This document shows positions 17,422-25,000 of a stretch of DNA of 35,157 nt, in pieces. Within the stretch, counting starts at the first letter, position 1. Each line of letters starts with the position of its first letter. The stretch lies in assembly GCA_007693955.1 (NCBI GenBank), contig RECR01000098.1, positions 1 through 35,157 of the forward strand. Reading direction: 5' to 3'. The notes beneath the pieces were generated by a model that was not told where the DNA came from, did not search any database, and saw only the letters and a program-made list of their open reading frames with translations. Made by a program: the position numbers and the translations under genes. Origin of the DNA: Gloeocapsa sp. DLM2.Bin57 (GTDB taxonomy: Bacteria; Cyanobacteriota; Cyanobacteriia; Cyanobacteriales; Gloeocapsaceae).

Positions 17422-17472
17422 TAATGATACTATTAGGTAGAGACGACTCGATCGCTTTTACCTATGTAGATT

Positions 17473-18693
17473 ATGCAAACTCTGGATAAACTCAATCAAA
17501 ACCCTCCCACAGATCCACTACTAGATAGTACCATTCACCGACGTAAAACACGCCCTGTGCGAGTAGGAGACGTGATCATCGGTGGTGGCTATCCCGTAGT
17601 GGTGCAATCGATGATTAACGAAGACACTCTTGATATAGAAGGTTCAGTCGCTGGTATTCGGCGTCTCCACGAAAGCGGTTGTGAGATAGTTCGTGTCACC
17701 GTACCTAGTTTAGCCCATGCCAAAGCTTTAGCCGAAATAAAACAAAAACTAGCTCAAACTTATCAACCAGTGCCCTTAGTAGCCGATGTGCATCATAATG
17801 GCCTGAAAATCGCTCTAGAAGTAGCTAAACACGTAGATAAAGTCAGAATCAATCCTGGATTATACGTGTTTGAAAAACCCAAAGCAGATCGTCAAGAATA
17901 TACAGAAGCAGAATTTACCGAAATTGGGGAACAAATCAGACAAACCCTTGAACCTTTGGTACTATCTCTCAAAGAACAAAATAAAGCCATGCGTATTGGT
18001 GTCAATCATGGTTCTTTAGCTGAGAGAATGTTATTTACCTATGGGGATACACCCGAAGGGATGGTAGAATCTGCCTTAGAATTTATCAGAATTTGTCAAT
18101 CTCTGGACTTTCATAACCTAATCATTTCTCTGAAAGCTTCTCGTGTTCCGGTGATGTTAGCCGCTTATCGTCTCATGGTGAAAAGAATGGACGAATTAGG
18201 TATGGACTATCCCCTACATCTAGGCGTAACCGAAGCAGGAGACGGCGAATATGGGCGTATTAAATCTACTGCGGGTATTGCCACACTTTTAGCTGAAGGA
18301 ATCGGAGATACTATTCGTGTTTCTCTTACCGAAGCACCAGAAAAAGAAATACCAGTCTGTTATAGTATTCTCCAAGCCTTGGGATTACGTAAAACCATGG
18401 TAGAATACGTCGCTTGTCCTTCCTGTGGTCGTACCCTATTTAACCTAGAAGAAGTCCTCCACAAAGTCAGAGAAGCTACCAAGCATTTAACAGGTTTAGA
18501 TATCGCCGTTATGGGTTGTATCGTTAACGGACCCGGGGAAATGGCTGACGCTGACTATGGTTATGTAGGGAAACAAGCAGGTTATATATCTCTTTATCGT
18601 GGTCGAGAAGAAATTAAGAAAGTACCCGAATCTCAAGGAGTACAAGAGTTAATTAACCTGATTAAAGCCGATGGTCTTTGGGTAGATCCTTAA
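17473..18693 (+). CDS. ispG: 4-hydroxy-3-methylbut-2-enyl diphosphate synthase IspG (GcpE)
   Basis: IspG is the penultimate enzyme of the MEP isoprenoid pathway. It reductively opens methylerythritol cyclodiphosphate to HMBPP with a [4Fe-4S] cluster; in cyanobacteria ferredoxin supplies the electrons. The TIM-barrel part has [20 protein letters not shown] and [10 protein letters not shown]. The cluster cysteines are in [15 protein letters not shown] and [20 protein letters not shown]. The length of 406 residues is the short bacterial form without the plant insertion. The ATG at 17473 gives the familiar cyanobacterial N-terminus MQTLDKLN. The gene lies 51 bases after the hydrolase and ends at a GC-rich hairpin. 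Confidence 0.95.
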   Translation: MQTLDKLNQNPPTDPLLDSTIHRRKTRPVRVGDVIIGGGYPVVVQSMINEDTLDIEGSVAGIRRLHESGCEIVRVTVPSLAHAKALAEIKQKLAQTYQPVPLVADVHHNGLKIALEVAKHVDKVRINPGLYVFEKPKADRQEYTEAEFTEIGEQIRQTLEPLVLSLKEQNKAMRIGVNHGSLAERMLFTYGDTPEGMVESALEFIRICQSLDFHNLIISLKASRVPVMLAAYRLMVKRMDELGMDYPLHLGVTEAGDGEYGRIKSTAGIATLLAEGIGDTIRVSLTEAPEKEIPVCYSILQALGLRKTMVEYVACPSCGRTLFNLEEVLHKVREATKHLTGLDIAVMGCIVNGPGEMADADYGYVGKQAGYISLYRGREEIKKVPESQGVQELINLIKADGLWVDP

Positions 18694-18702
18694 CAACGAA
18701 AA

Positions 18703-18721
18703 GGGGCGCTCTGGCGCCCTT
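18703..18721 (+). terminator. Hairpin after ispG
   Basis: GGGCGC (18704-18709) and GCGCCC (18714-18719) pair around a TCTG loop, extended by one G-U and one A-U pair. Only TTAA follows, so the U-tract is weak, but position 10 bases after the ispG stop supports termination. Confidence 0.65.
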
Positions 18722-18738
18722 AAGGGTTCGCAGGAAGG

Positions 18739-18815
18739 GGTTAGGTATTAGGTACTATTATTCCTATATAATATAACATGCTCCCCGTCTCCCCCTCTTC
18801 CCTCTTCCCTAAACT
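18739..18815. repeat. Dispersed intergenic repeat, copy A
   Basis: The sequence GGGTTAGG-like, then TATTATTCCTATATA (18756-18770), then a C/T-rich tract (CTCTTCCCTCTTCCC) recurs after murG at 24912-25000, where the 15-base core is identical. Both copies directly follow a rightward gene. It looks like a small non-coding mobile or slippage-derived element. Confidence 0.55.
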
Positions 18816-19122
18816 CAAAAGGGCAATTATAATCTTATTTAATAACCATATCCCAAAATAAACTGATTTTTTTAAGAATTAGGTTACTTAAATTAATTGA
18901 TTCTCCTTAGTAACTAAAGTTATTTAACTTTATATTAAAAGGTCTTAAAAATAAGAGAATATTTTCTCAAAAATAACTATTATATAAACATAATGAATAG
19001 TTAAAGATAAATCGAAATAGCGAGGCGGAGAGGAGAACCAAATCAGTATTTTGATATAAACTATTTAACCGTAAAAATACGGAAAAGTCAACAAGTCATT
19101 CTTAATAATGGAGACTAAAATA

Positions 19123-19599
19123 ATGGCTACTGAAGAAAAGAAAAAAGAGAATCGTTTACGCTTAACTAATTTAGCTTTATTAAGCCTTGCTGCAGGAGCT
19201 TGGGACATTCTAGGCAAAAAAGGAGTTAACTCCTTTAGTAATCAAATGGGAGACCAAATCCTGAAAGTTATGGAACAAGAAATGGGCTTAGAAATAGCAG
19301 GAGAAGATCCCGAAACAGTTTTAATGGAAGTTAGTCGTATCTTTATCGATGAGTATGGTTTTGCTAGTGATATCGATATTGAAAAAGTAGATGAAGAAAA
19401 TTTCCGCATCAAAGTACACAATTGTGTCAACCGTAGTTTTACTGATAAATTAGCAGAAGCAGGAGTAGAACACCCCTACATTTGCCCCATTATGAACGCT
19501 AGTCGCTCCGCTTTAAAACGCATGGGTTATAAAGTCCAACAAAACATTAGTAAATGGCCCGAAGGTAAAGGCTCAATCATTGAGTTTAGCAAGATTTAA
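19123..19599 (+). CDS. Small V4R-like / methanogen-output-domain-like protein with two conserved-looking cysteines
   Basis: The 158-residue product has an N-terminal helical part (NLALLSLAAGAWDILGKKGV) and a C-terminal alpha/beta part (FRIKVHNCVNRSFTDKLAEA, then HPYICPIMNASRSALKRMGY). The layout, with His99, Cys101 and Cys121 near the end, recalls V4R-type small-molecule or metal-binding domains and the related methanogen output domain; this assignment is tentative. There is no signal peptide. The ATG at 19123 is chosen because GGAG lies 9 bases ahead, while the ATG at 19108 has no ribosome site. It is the first gene of a tight operon with the amidoligase (20 bases on) and the glutamine amidotransferase, so it may bind the substrate or sense the product of that pathway. 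Confidence 0.65.
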   Translation: MATEEKKKENRLRLTNLALLSLAAGAWDILGKKGVNSFSNQMGDQILKVMEQEMGLEIAGEDPETVLMEVSRIFIDEYGFASDIDIEKVDEENFRIKVHNCVNRSFTDKLAEAGVEHPYICPIMNASRSALKRMGYKVQQNISKWPEGKGSIIEFSKI

Positions 19600-19619
19600 C
19601 CCAAAGGGGCTGACGCAAG

Positions 19620-20912
19620 ATGAAAGATCCCATTATCCTACCGAGTAAAAAAACTCTCACACCCACAGAAGATAGTTACTGGAAAGACTTATTGTATCGA
19701 GTTACCAAAATTGGTACAGAGTTAGAAGTAGCACCACCCAAAAGAATCAAGCGCGCGGTGTTTGAAGAGGAGATTAACCAAGCTCTCGAACCCTCCCATA
19801 GTTTAGATAAGCTCGGTTGTAATGGAGTCTTAGACGTCACACCAGAACATTGTGGTATCGAAATCAGAATCATTGGTCGTCAACCCCATTTTCGTAAACT
19901 GCAAGAACAATATAGTAAAATATTCCAGGTTCTACAGGATAAAGGTGCTCGTCCTAAAGCTACCTGTGGGCTTCATTTTCACCTGTTAACTCCTGGTTTA
20001 GGAGAGCCTGTACCAGAATTAATTTTAGCCAATCTCTGGAATTTGACTCGTCGTTACGCACCAGAATTGAAGTTTATCACCTCTGGGGGAGAAAAAAGAG
20101 AGAGTCTCTGTCGTCGTCGTAATCACAATAGTCACCTAGAAATGGTTAATCTCTCTCCTGGTATGATGAGTATCAAAGAGATAAAAACTGCTCTCAAAAA
20201 AAGTCATCGAGTCCCTGAACATCAGAATTTTCTTAACCTCGAACACATTGATTTTACCGAAACAGGTGATATTTTTCCCTTTCACATAGAGTTTCGTTTT
20301 CCTGATGCTGATTTTTCCGCTACTGCAATCACCGCTAAAACTTTTCTATTTTTAGCTATGCTACTCAAAGCCGTTGACTTGAGTCAATATGGTGTGATTC
20401 ATGTAGGAAAAGTACAAGCTTGGCGACGGAAGGTGGAAATATTAGACGAACTTAGTAATAATCAAGGTAATTTAGCAGCAAGTGATACTAGTGGCGTAAC
20501 TGATGAGATGATTGAAGAACTACGACAGGGCTGTTATGAGTTATTGGACTTATTAGCCCCTACCTTTAATCGTTTTATTGATAATCCCGCTTTAGATATC
20601 TTAACAGCTTTGGCTGAACAACCAATCTCTCTGATGCGCTGCGCGGGTTATGATTGGACAGAAATAGAGTCGATTTTAGCTAATAGAGCCAATCAAGACG
20701 AAATAGGATTTGATGAAACCGATCGCCGTCTGATGCAATGTATAGAATTGGGAGAATGGGATAATTTAGCCTCCCCTGACGCTTGGCGTTGGCACGCCGC
20801 CCGTAATCTCTATCTTACACCTCAAAGTCTAGAACGTCGTCTGCAAGAATTGGATAAACTGCGGGGTTTGTCCTGGGATTCCCGTCAAGGTAAAATGGTC
20901 TTTCAAAGCTAG
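19620..20912 (+). CDS. Putative amidoligase (glutamine-synthetase-fold COOH-NH2 ligase, Amidoligase_2-like)
   Basis: Amidoligases of this type share the glutamine synthetase/GshA fold and use ATP to join a carboxyl group to an amine or ammonia. Visible motifs of the fold are GTELEVAPP (residues 32-40), HCGIEIRIIGRQP (78-89), CGLHFHL (116-122), and FHIEFRFPDA (221-230). They supply acidic metal-binding residues (Glu34, Glu36, Glu81, Glu224) and basic residues for ATP or phosphate contact. The C-terminal 130 residues are helical. It is cytoplasmic. The next gene, a class II glutamine amidotransferase, starts 5 bases later and would release ammonia from glutamine for this ligase. The acceptor substrate is unknown. 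It does not look like ordinary GshA or GlnA. The family assignment is from recalled motifs, not a search. Confidence 0.75.
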   Translation: MKDPIILPSKKTLTPTEDSYWKDLLYRVTKIGTELEVAPPKRIKRAVFEEEINQALEPSHSLDKLGCNGVLDVTPEHCGIEIRIIGRQPHFRKLQEQYSKIFQVLQDKGARPKATCGLHFHLLTPGLGEPVPELILANLWNLTRRYAPELKFITSGGEKRESLCRRRNHNSHLEMVNLSPGMMSIKEIKTALKKSHRVPEHQNFLNLEHIDFTETGDIFPFHIEFRFPDADFSATAITAKTFLFLAMLLKAVDLSQYGVIHVGKVQAWRRKVEILDELSNNQGNLAASDTSGVTDEMIEELRQGCYELLDLLAPTFNRFIDNPALDILTALAEQPISLMRCAGYDWTEIESILANRANQDEIGFDETDRRLMQCIELGEWDNLASPDAWRWHAARNLYLTPQSLERRLQELDKLRGLSWDSRQGKMVFQS

Positions 20913-20917
20913 TCATT

Positions 20918-21691
20918 ATGTGTGGAATAGCTAGTGTCTTTTTATATCCCGAACAGCGATCGCCCCAAGTCTGGTCAGGAATTCGGTCAAATTTTACCGC
21001 TAATCTGCTGTTTAACGAACAACGAGGAGAAGCAGCTACAGGTTTAGCGATAGTCAATCGCTATGGTGAAACCTCTATTTATAAACAACCTCTTCCGGCT
21101 CATAAATTTATCGCTACTGAAGCTTATCAAACGCTCTTACAAGGAATTAATCAAGATACTGTCTTGATCTTAGGTCATACCCGCTTACCTACACAAGGTG
21201 CTGCCGAAGATAACCGTAATAATCACCCTCTACAAGCAGGCTCTATTTATGGTATTCATAATGGACATATTCACAACGATCGTCTCTTATTTGACCGTTG
21301 GGGTTTTCCAAGAGAAGCTGAGGTAGATAGTGAGATTATTTTTCGTTTACTCGCCGATTGTAGCGCTAATTGTCCAGAAGAAATCGAGCTTTTATCCTTA
21401 TTTAAACTGAAATTAAGCAGTCTGGAAGGAAAATACACTTTTTTAGCCACAGATTCTCGTATTCCCGAAAGACTATTAGTGGTTAAACACAATAACCCTA
21501 TTTCTCTACATTTTTGTTCAGAATCAAATACCCTGATTTTTTCCTCTAGTTATATTTTCTTGCGTAAAATGTTTGGTAGAGTGGTGATCAATGAATGTTT
21601 ACCCAATCACCATCTCGCTTTATTTAGAATAGAATATCTCACTGAGTTAAAATCTACTCCCTGGAAGCTTTTGAATTTACAAGAATCTTAA
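20918..21691 (+). CDS. Stand-alone class II glutamine amidotransferase
   Basis: This Ntn-fold glutaminase hydrolyses glutamine to feed ammonia to a partner. Cys2, exposed once Met1 is removed, is the catalytic nucleophile (MCGIAS). Other pocket residues are in RGEAATG (36-42), GHTRLPTQG (86-94), NNHPL (101-105) and GIHNGHIHN (112-120), in the order of PurF/GlmS/YafJ-type domains. At 257 residues it has no fused synthase or phosphoribosyltransferase domain, so it needs a separate acceptor enzyme. The adjacent amidoligase, 5 bases upstream, is the obvious partner. After it comes a 72-base AT-rich gap and pta, which probably has its own promoter. Confidence 0.85.
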   Translation: MCGIASVFLYPEQRSPQVWSGIRSNFTANLLFNEQRGEAATGLAIVNRYGETSIYKQPLPAHKFIATEAYQTLLQGINQDTVLILGHTRLPTQGAAEDNRNNHPLQAGSIYGIHNGHIHNDRLLFDRWGFPREAEVDSEIIFRLLADCSANCPEEIELLSLFKLKLSSLEGKYTFLATDSRIPERLLVVKHNNPISLHFCSESNTLIFSSSYIFLRKMFGRVVINECLPNHHLALFRIEYLTELKSTPWKLLNLQES

Positions 21692-21763
21692 GAAAAAACA
21701 AATTTTATTAGTAGTGAGTAAAGATAGATTTAAGATGTAAACAAAGTTATTTTAAATAAAAAA

Positions 21764-23866
21764 ATGGGTAACTCATTATACATTAATACCGTAGAACCAG
21801 ATACAGGTAAAGCTTTAATCGCTTTAGGAGTAATCGAATTATTATTAAGAAAAACCTCAAAAGTCGGCTTTTTTAGACCAATTATCATTAAACCAGAATC
21901 TGGCCAACAAGATGAAGATATAGATTTAATCTTAAATCATTTTCATCTCAATCAAAGTTATGCTGAATCCTATGGTTTATTTTATCGAGAAGCTAATGAG
22001 TTATTGGTTCAACAAAAACAGGATGAACTTTTAGAGATAATTATTAGTAAATATAAAGCTTTAGCGAATAAATGTGATTTTGTTGTTTGTGCAGGTTCAG
22101 ATTATATCGGAGAGAGTTCAGCTTTTGAATTTGATTTAAACAAGGAAATAGCTAAAAACCTCGGTTCTTCAATTTTATTACTAGGAAATGCTGATAAACC
22201 TAATATAGAAGATAGTCTGACTGCTATAGAAATGGCGGTTAAATTCTATCAAAATAATGATTGTTCTATTCTGGGGATAATTATGAATAAAGCTAACCCA
22301 GATTTAGTAGATAGTTTATATCAAACTCTGAGTTTACAGTACCAAAAGCAAGGTTATTTAATCGCTGTTATTCCCTATAATCAAGCTTTAGTTAGTCCGA
22401 GATTGACAGATATAATTAGTCAATTAAACGCAGAAGTACTCTATGGAGAACATCGTTTACATAGTTTAGTCTCAGGTTTTATTATCGCCGCAATGCAAGT
22501 CCAACACGCGATCACGAGAATTAAAGAAGGTTGTCTAGTAATTACTTCAGGAGATAGGGGAGATATAATTATTGGTTCACTCCAAGCTAATCAATCCTCT
22601 AATTATCCTAATATAGCAGGAATTTTACTTTCTACAGGGTTAAAACCTTCTTCATCTATTACTAAATTAATCGAAGGTCTCTACGATCCTCTACCTATTT
22701 TAGCGGTTAATCTTGATACTTATGAAACAGCAGCTAAAATTAATAAAGTTCATGCTACCTTGACAGCAGAAGATACCGAAAAAATTGCTCTATCGATTAA
22801 AATGTTCGATGAGTACGTTTATCTCGATAAGTTAGCGACACAGATAAGGGATATTAAACCTAATGGTATGACTCCCAAAATGTTTACCTATAATCTGGTA
22901 GAGTTAGCTAAATCTAATCCTAAACATATCGTTTTACCAGAAGGACAAGAACCACGTATATTAAAAGCAGTCTCTACTCTAGTTGCTCAAGGTATTGTTA
23001 AAATAACTCTATTGGGTAAAAGGTTTGAAATTGAGCAAAATATCATTAAACACGGGATTCAATTAGATTTAAATCAAGTCAACGTTATTTATCCCCCAGA
23101 AAGCGAAAAATTAACAGAATATACCGAGATATTATATCAATTGCGCAAGCATAAAGGCATGACACTAGAAATAGCTCATGATTATTTGATGGATGTTTCC
23201 TATTTTGGGACGATGATGGTTTATACTGGAGACGCAGAAGGAATGGTATCAGGAGCATTGCATACAACTCAACATACCGTTAGACCTGCTCTACAAATTA
23301 TTAAAACTAAACCAGGTTTTTCGATTGTATCCTCGGTCTTCTTTATGTGTTTAGAAGATAGAGTGTTAGTCTATGGAGATTGTGCGATTAATTCTGATCC
23401 TACCTCCTCAGAATTAGCCGAAATAGCGATCGCTTCTGCTGAAACTGCTCAAGCTTTTGGTATAGAGCCAAGAGTAGCCTTATTGTCTTATTCTTCGGGT
23501 GATTCAGGAAAAGGTGAAGCAGTAGAAAAAGTGAAAGAAGCTACTAAAATAGCTAAACAACTGCAACCCTCCCTAAAATTAGAAGGACCAATTCAATATG
23601 ACGCTGCTGTAGATCAAGCCGTAGCTGCGCAAAAATTACCAGGTTCAGAAGTCGCAGGAAAAGCTACAGTATTGATTTTCCCTGATTTGAATACAGGTAA
23701 TAATACTTATAAAGCTGTACAAAGAGAAACAGGAGCGATCGCCATTGGTCCAGTTTTACAGGGATTGAAAAAACCAGTCAACGACCTTAGTCGCGGTTGT
23801 ACCGTAGCTGATATTATTAATACTGTGGTGATTACCGCCATTCAAGCCCAAAACCATCGAGAATAA
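21764..23866 (+). CDS. pta: Phosphate acetyltransferase Pta
   Basis: Pta interconverts acetyl-CoA and acetyl phosphate in the acetate overflow pathway. The 700-residue protein is the long form: an N-terminal P-loop-like AAA_26 domain (MGNSLYINTVEPDTGKALIA), a central DRTGG domain (about 210-330), and the C-terminal catalytic PTA_PTB domain from about 370 (KHIVLPEGQEPRILKA, GMVSGALHTT, EGPIQYDAAVD, VLIFPDLNTGNNTYKAVQR). All expected parts are present and complete. Its stop TAA touches the murG ATG (no gap), so translation is probably coupled. The pairing with murG has no obvious metabolic link. Confidence 0.93.
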   Translation: MGNSLYINTVEPDTGKALIALGVIELLLRKTSKVGFFRPIIIKPESGQQDEDIDLILNHFHLNQSYAESYGLFYREANELLVQQKQDELLEIIISKYKALANKCDFVVCAGSDYIGESSAFEFDLNKEIAKNLGSSILLLGNADKPNIEDSLTAIEMAVKFYQNNDCSILGIIMNKANPDLVDSLYQTLSLQYQKQGYLIAVIPYNQALVSPRLTDIISQLNAEVLYGEHRLHSLVSGFIIAAMQVQHAITRIKEGCLVITSGDRGDIIIGSLQANQSSNYPNIAGILLSTGLKPSSSITKLIEGLYDPLPILAVNLDTYETAAKINKVHATLTAEDTEKIALSIKMFDEYVYLDKLATQIRDIKPNGMTPKMFTYNLVELAKSNPKHIVLPEGQEPRILKAVSTLVAQGIVKITLLGKRFEIEQNIIKHGIQLDLNQVNVIYPPESEKLTEYTEILYQLRKHKGMTLEIAHDYLMDVSYFGTMMVYTGDAEGMVSGALHTTQHTVRPALQIIKTKPGFSIVSSVFFMCLEDRVLVYGDCAINSDPTSSELAEIAIASAETAQAFGIEPRVALLSYSSGDSGKGEAVEKVKEATKIAKQLQPSLKLEGPIQYDAAVDQAVAAQKLPGSEVAGKATVLIFPDLNTGNNTYKAVQRETGAIAIGPVLQGLKKPVNDLSRGCTVADIINTVVITAIQAQNHRE

Positions 23867-24925
23867 ATGCGCTTATTAATTGCTGCTAGTGGTACAGGTG
23901 GTCATTTGTTTCCTGCTTTAGCTGTGGCTGAAGAATTATCAGATGTTGAAATTCATTGGTTAGGTGTAAGCGATCGCCTGGAGACATCTCTTATCCCCTC
24001 CTGTTACCCTTTACATACTATCTCTATCGAAGGGTTTCAAGAGAAATTTAGTCTCAAAACTCTGTTAATTCTGCAACGGTTTATAGTTGCTATTAATCAG
24101 GTCAAAAAAATCCTACAGCAACAACAGATAGATTTAGTATTTACCACTGGTGGTTATATCGCAGCTCCAGCTATTTTAGCAGCTCGTTGGGCGAATATCC
24201 CCGTTATTCTCCACGAGTCAAACTATCTCCCTGGTAAAGTTACCCGTTTTTTTAGTCGTTGGTGTGATCAGGTTGCTTTGGGTTTTGCCCAAACTAGTCA
24301 ATACTTACCCTCTTGTCAAACAGTTTACGTAGGTAACCCTATTCGTCAACAGTTTTTGCACCCCCAACCCCTAGACTTACCTATTCCACCTGATGTACCC
24401 TTAATAGTGATTATGGGTGGATCTCAAGGTGCAGTAGCTGTTAATCAATTAGTGCGTGTAGCTGCACCTAAATGGTTAGAAATGGGAGCTTTTATCGTGC
24501 ATTTGACAGGGAATCGCGATCCTGATTGGCAAAGTTTTCAACACCCCCAATATATCCCTTTAGCTTTTTATGATAATATTGCAGCTTTATTACAACGAGC
24601 TAATCTAGCTATTAGTCGCGCAGGATCTGGTAGTTTAACAGAATTAGCCATTACTTCTACTCCCTCTATCTTGATACCCTATCCCTACGCTGCTGAGGAT
24701 CATCAAACCTATAATGGGCGAATCTTTGCTAATGCAGGGGCGGCTATTTTACTCCCTCAAGCTGAGTTAACCCCCGATATTCTCCAAGAAAAAGTTATCG
24801 ATTTATTATGGCAATCCCAAGAATCTACCTTACAACAAATGTCCACTCAAGCTGCTAGTTTAGCTATTCCCGACAGTGCGCAAAAAATGGCTACTTTACT
24901 CTTGGGTATAGGTGTTAGGGGTTAG
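23867..24925 (+). CDS. murG: UDP-N-acetylglucosamine--undecaprenyl-PP-MurNAc-pentapeptide transferase MurG
   Basis: MurG is the membrane-associated GT-B glycosyltransferase that adds GlcNAc to lipid I to make lipid II. The N-terminal glycine-rich loop AASGTGGHLFPALAVA is at residues 7-22. The HESNYLPGKVTRFF motif, the second glycine loop IMGGSQGAVAVN and the donor-site region SRAGSGSLTELAI with LIPYPYAAEDHQTYNG follow in order. At 352 residues it is full length. The ATG directly abuts the pta stop. After the stop there is repeat copy B and the convergent recG gene. Confidence 0.94.
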   Translation: MRLLIAASGTGGHLFPALAVAEELSDVEIHWLGVSDRLETSLIPSCYPLHTISIEGFQEKFSLKTLLILQRFIVAINQVKKILQQQQIDLVFTTGGYIAAPAILAARWANIPVILHESNYLPGKVTRFFSRWCDQVALGFAQTSQYLPSCQTVYVGNPIRQQFLHPQPLDLPIPPDVPLIVIMGGSQGAVAVNQLVRVAAPKWLEMGAFIVHLTGNRDPDWQSFQHPQYIPLAFYDNIAALLQRANLAISRAGSGSLTELAITSTPSILIPYPYAAEDHQTYNGRIFANAGAAILLPQAELTPDILQEKVIDLLWQSQESTLQQMSTQAASLAIPDSAQKMATLLLGIGVRG

Positions 24926-25000
24926 GTTGAACGGTGGAACGGTGTTATTATTCCTATATATCATACTTCACTTTCCCACTCTCCTCCTCTCTTCCCTCTT
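24912..25000. repeat. Dispersed intergenic repeat, copy B
   Basis: It shares TATTATTCCTATATA (24946-24960) exactly with copy A at 18756-18770, followed again by a C/T-rich tract ending CTCTTCCCTCTT. It also holds a direct repeat GAACGGTG twice in a row (24929-24944). It fills the whole gap between the murG and recG ends and runs a few bases into both. Confidence 0.55.

Larger units (their letters stand above)
18694..19122. other. 429-bp leader region of the amidoligase operon
   Basis: After the ispG hairpin and repeat copy A, about 300 AT-rich bases precede the operon. Two inverted repeats are visible: TAACTATT/AATAGTTA (18974-18981 and 18996-19003) and CCGTA/TACGG with an AAAA loop (19069-19082). 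A purine-rich run (GGCGGAGAGGAGAACC, 19025-19040) lies between. No convincing -35/-10 pair stands out. The inverted repeats are candidate operator or RNA leader structures. Confidence 0.4.
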
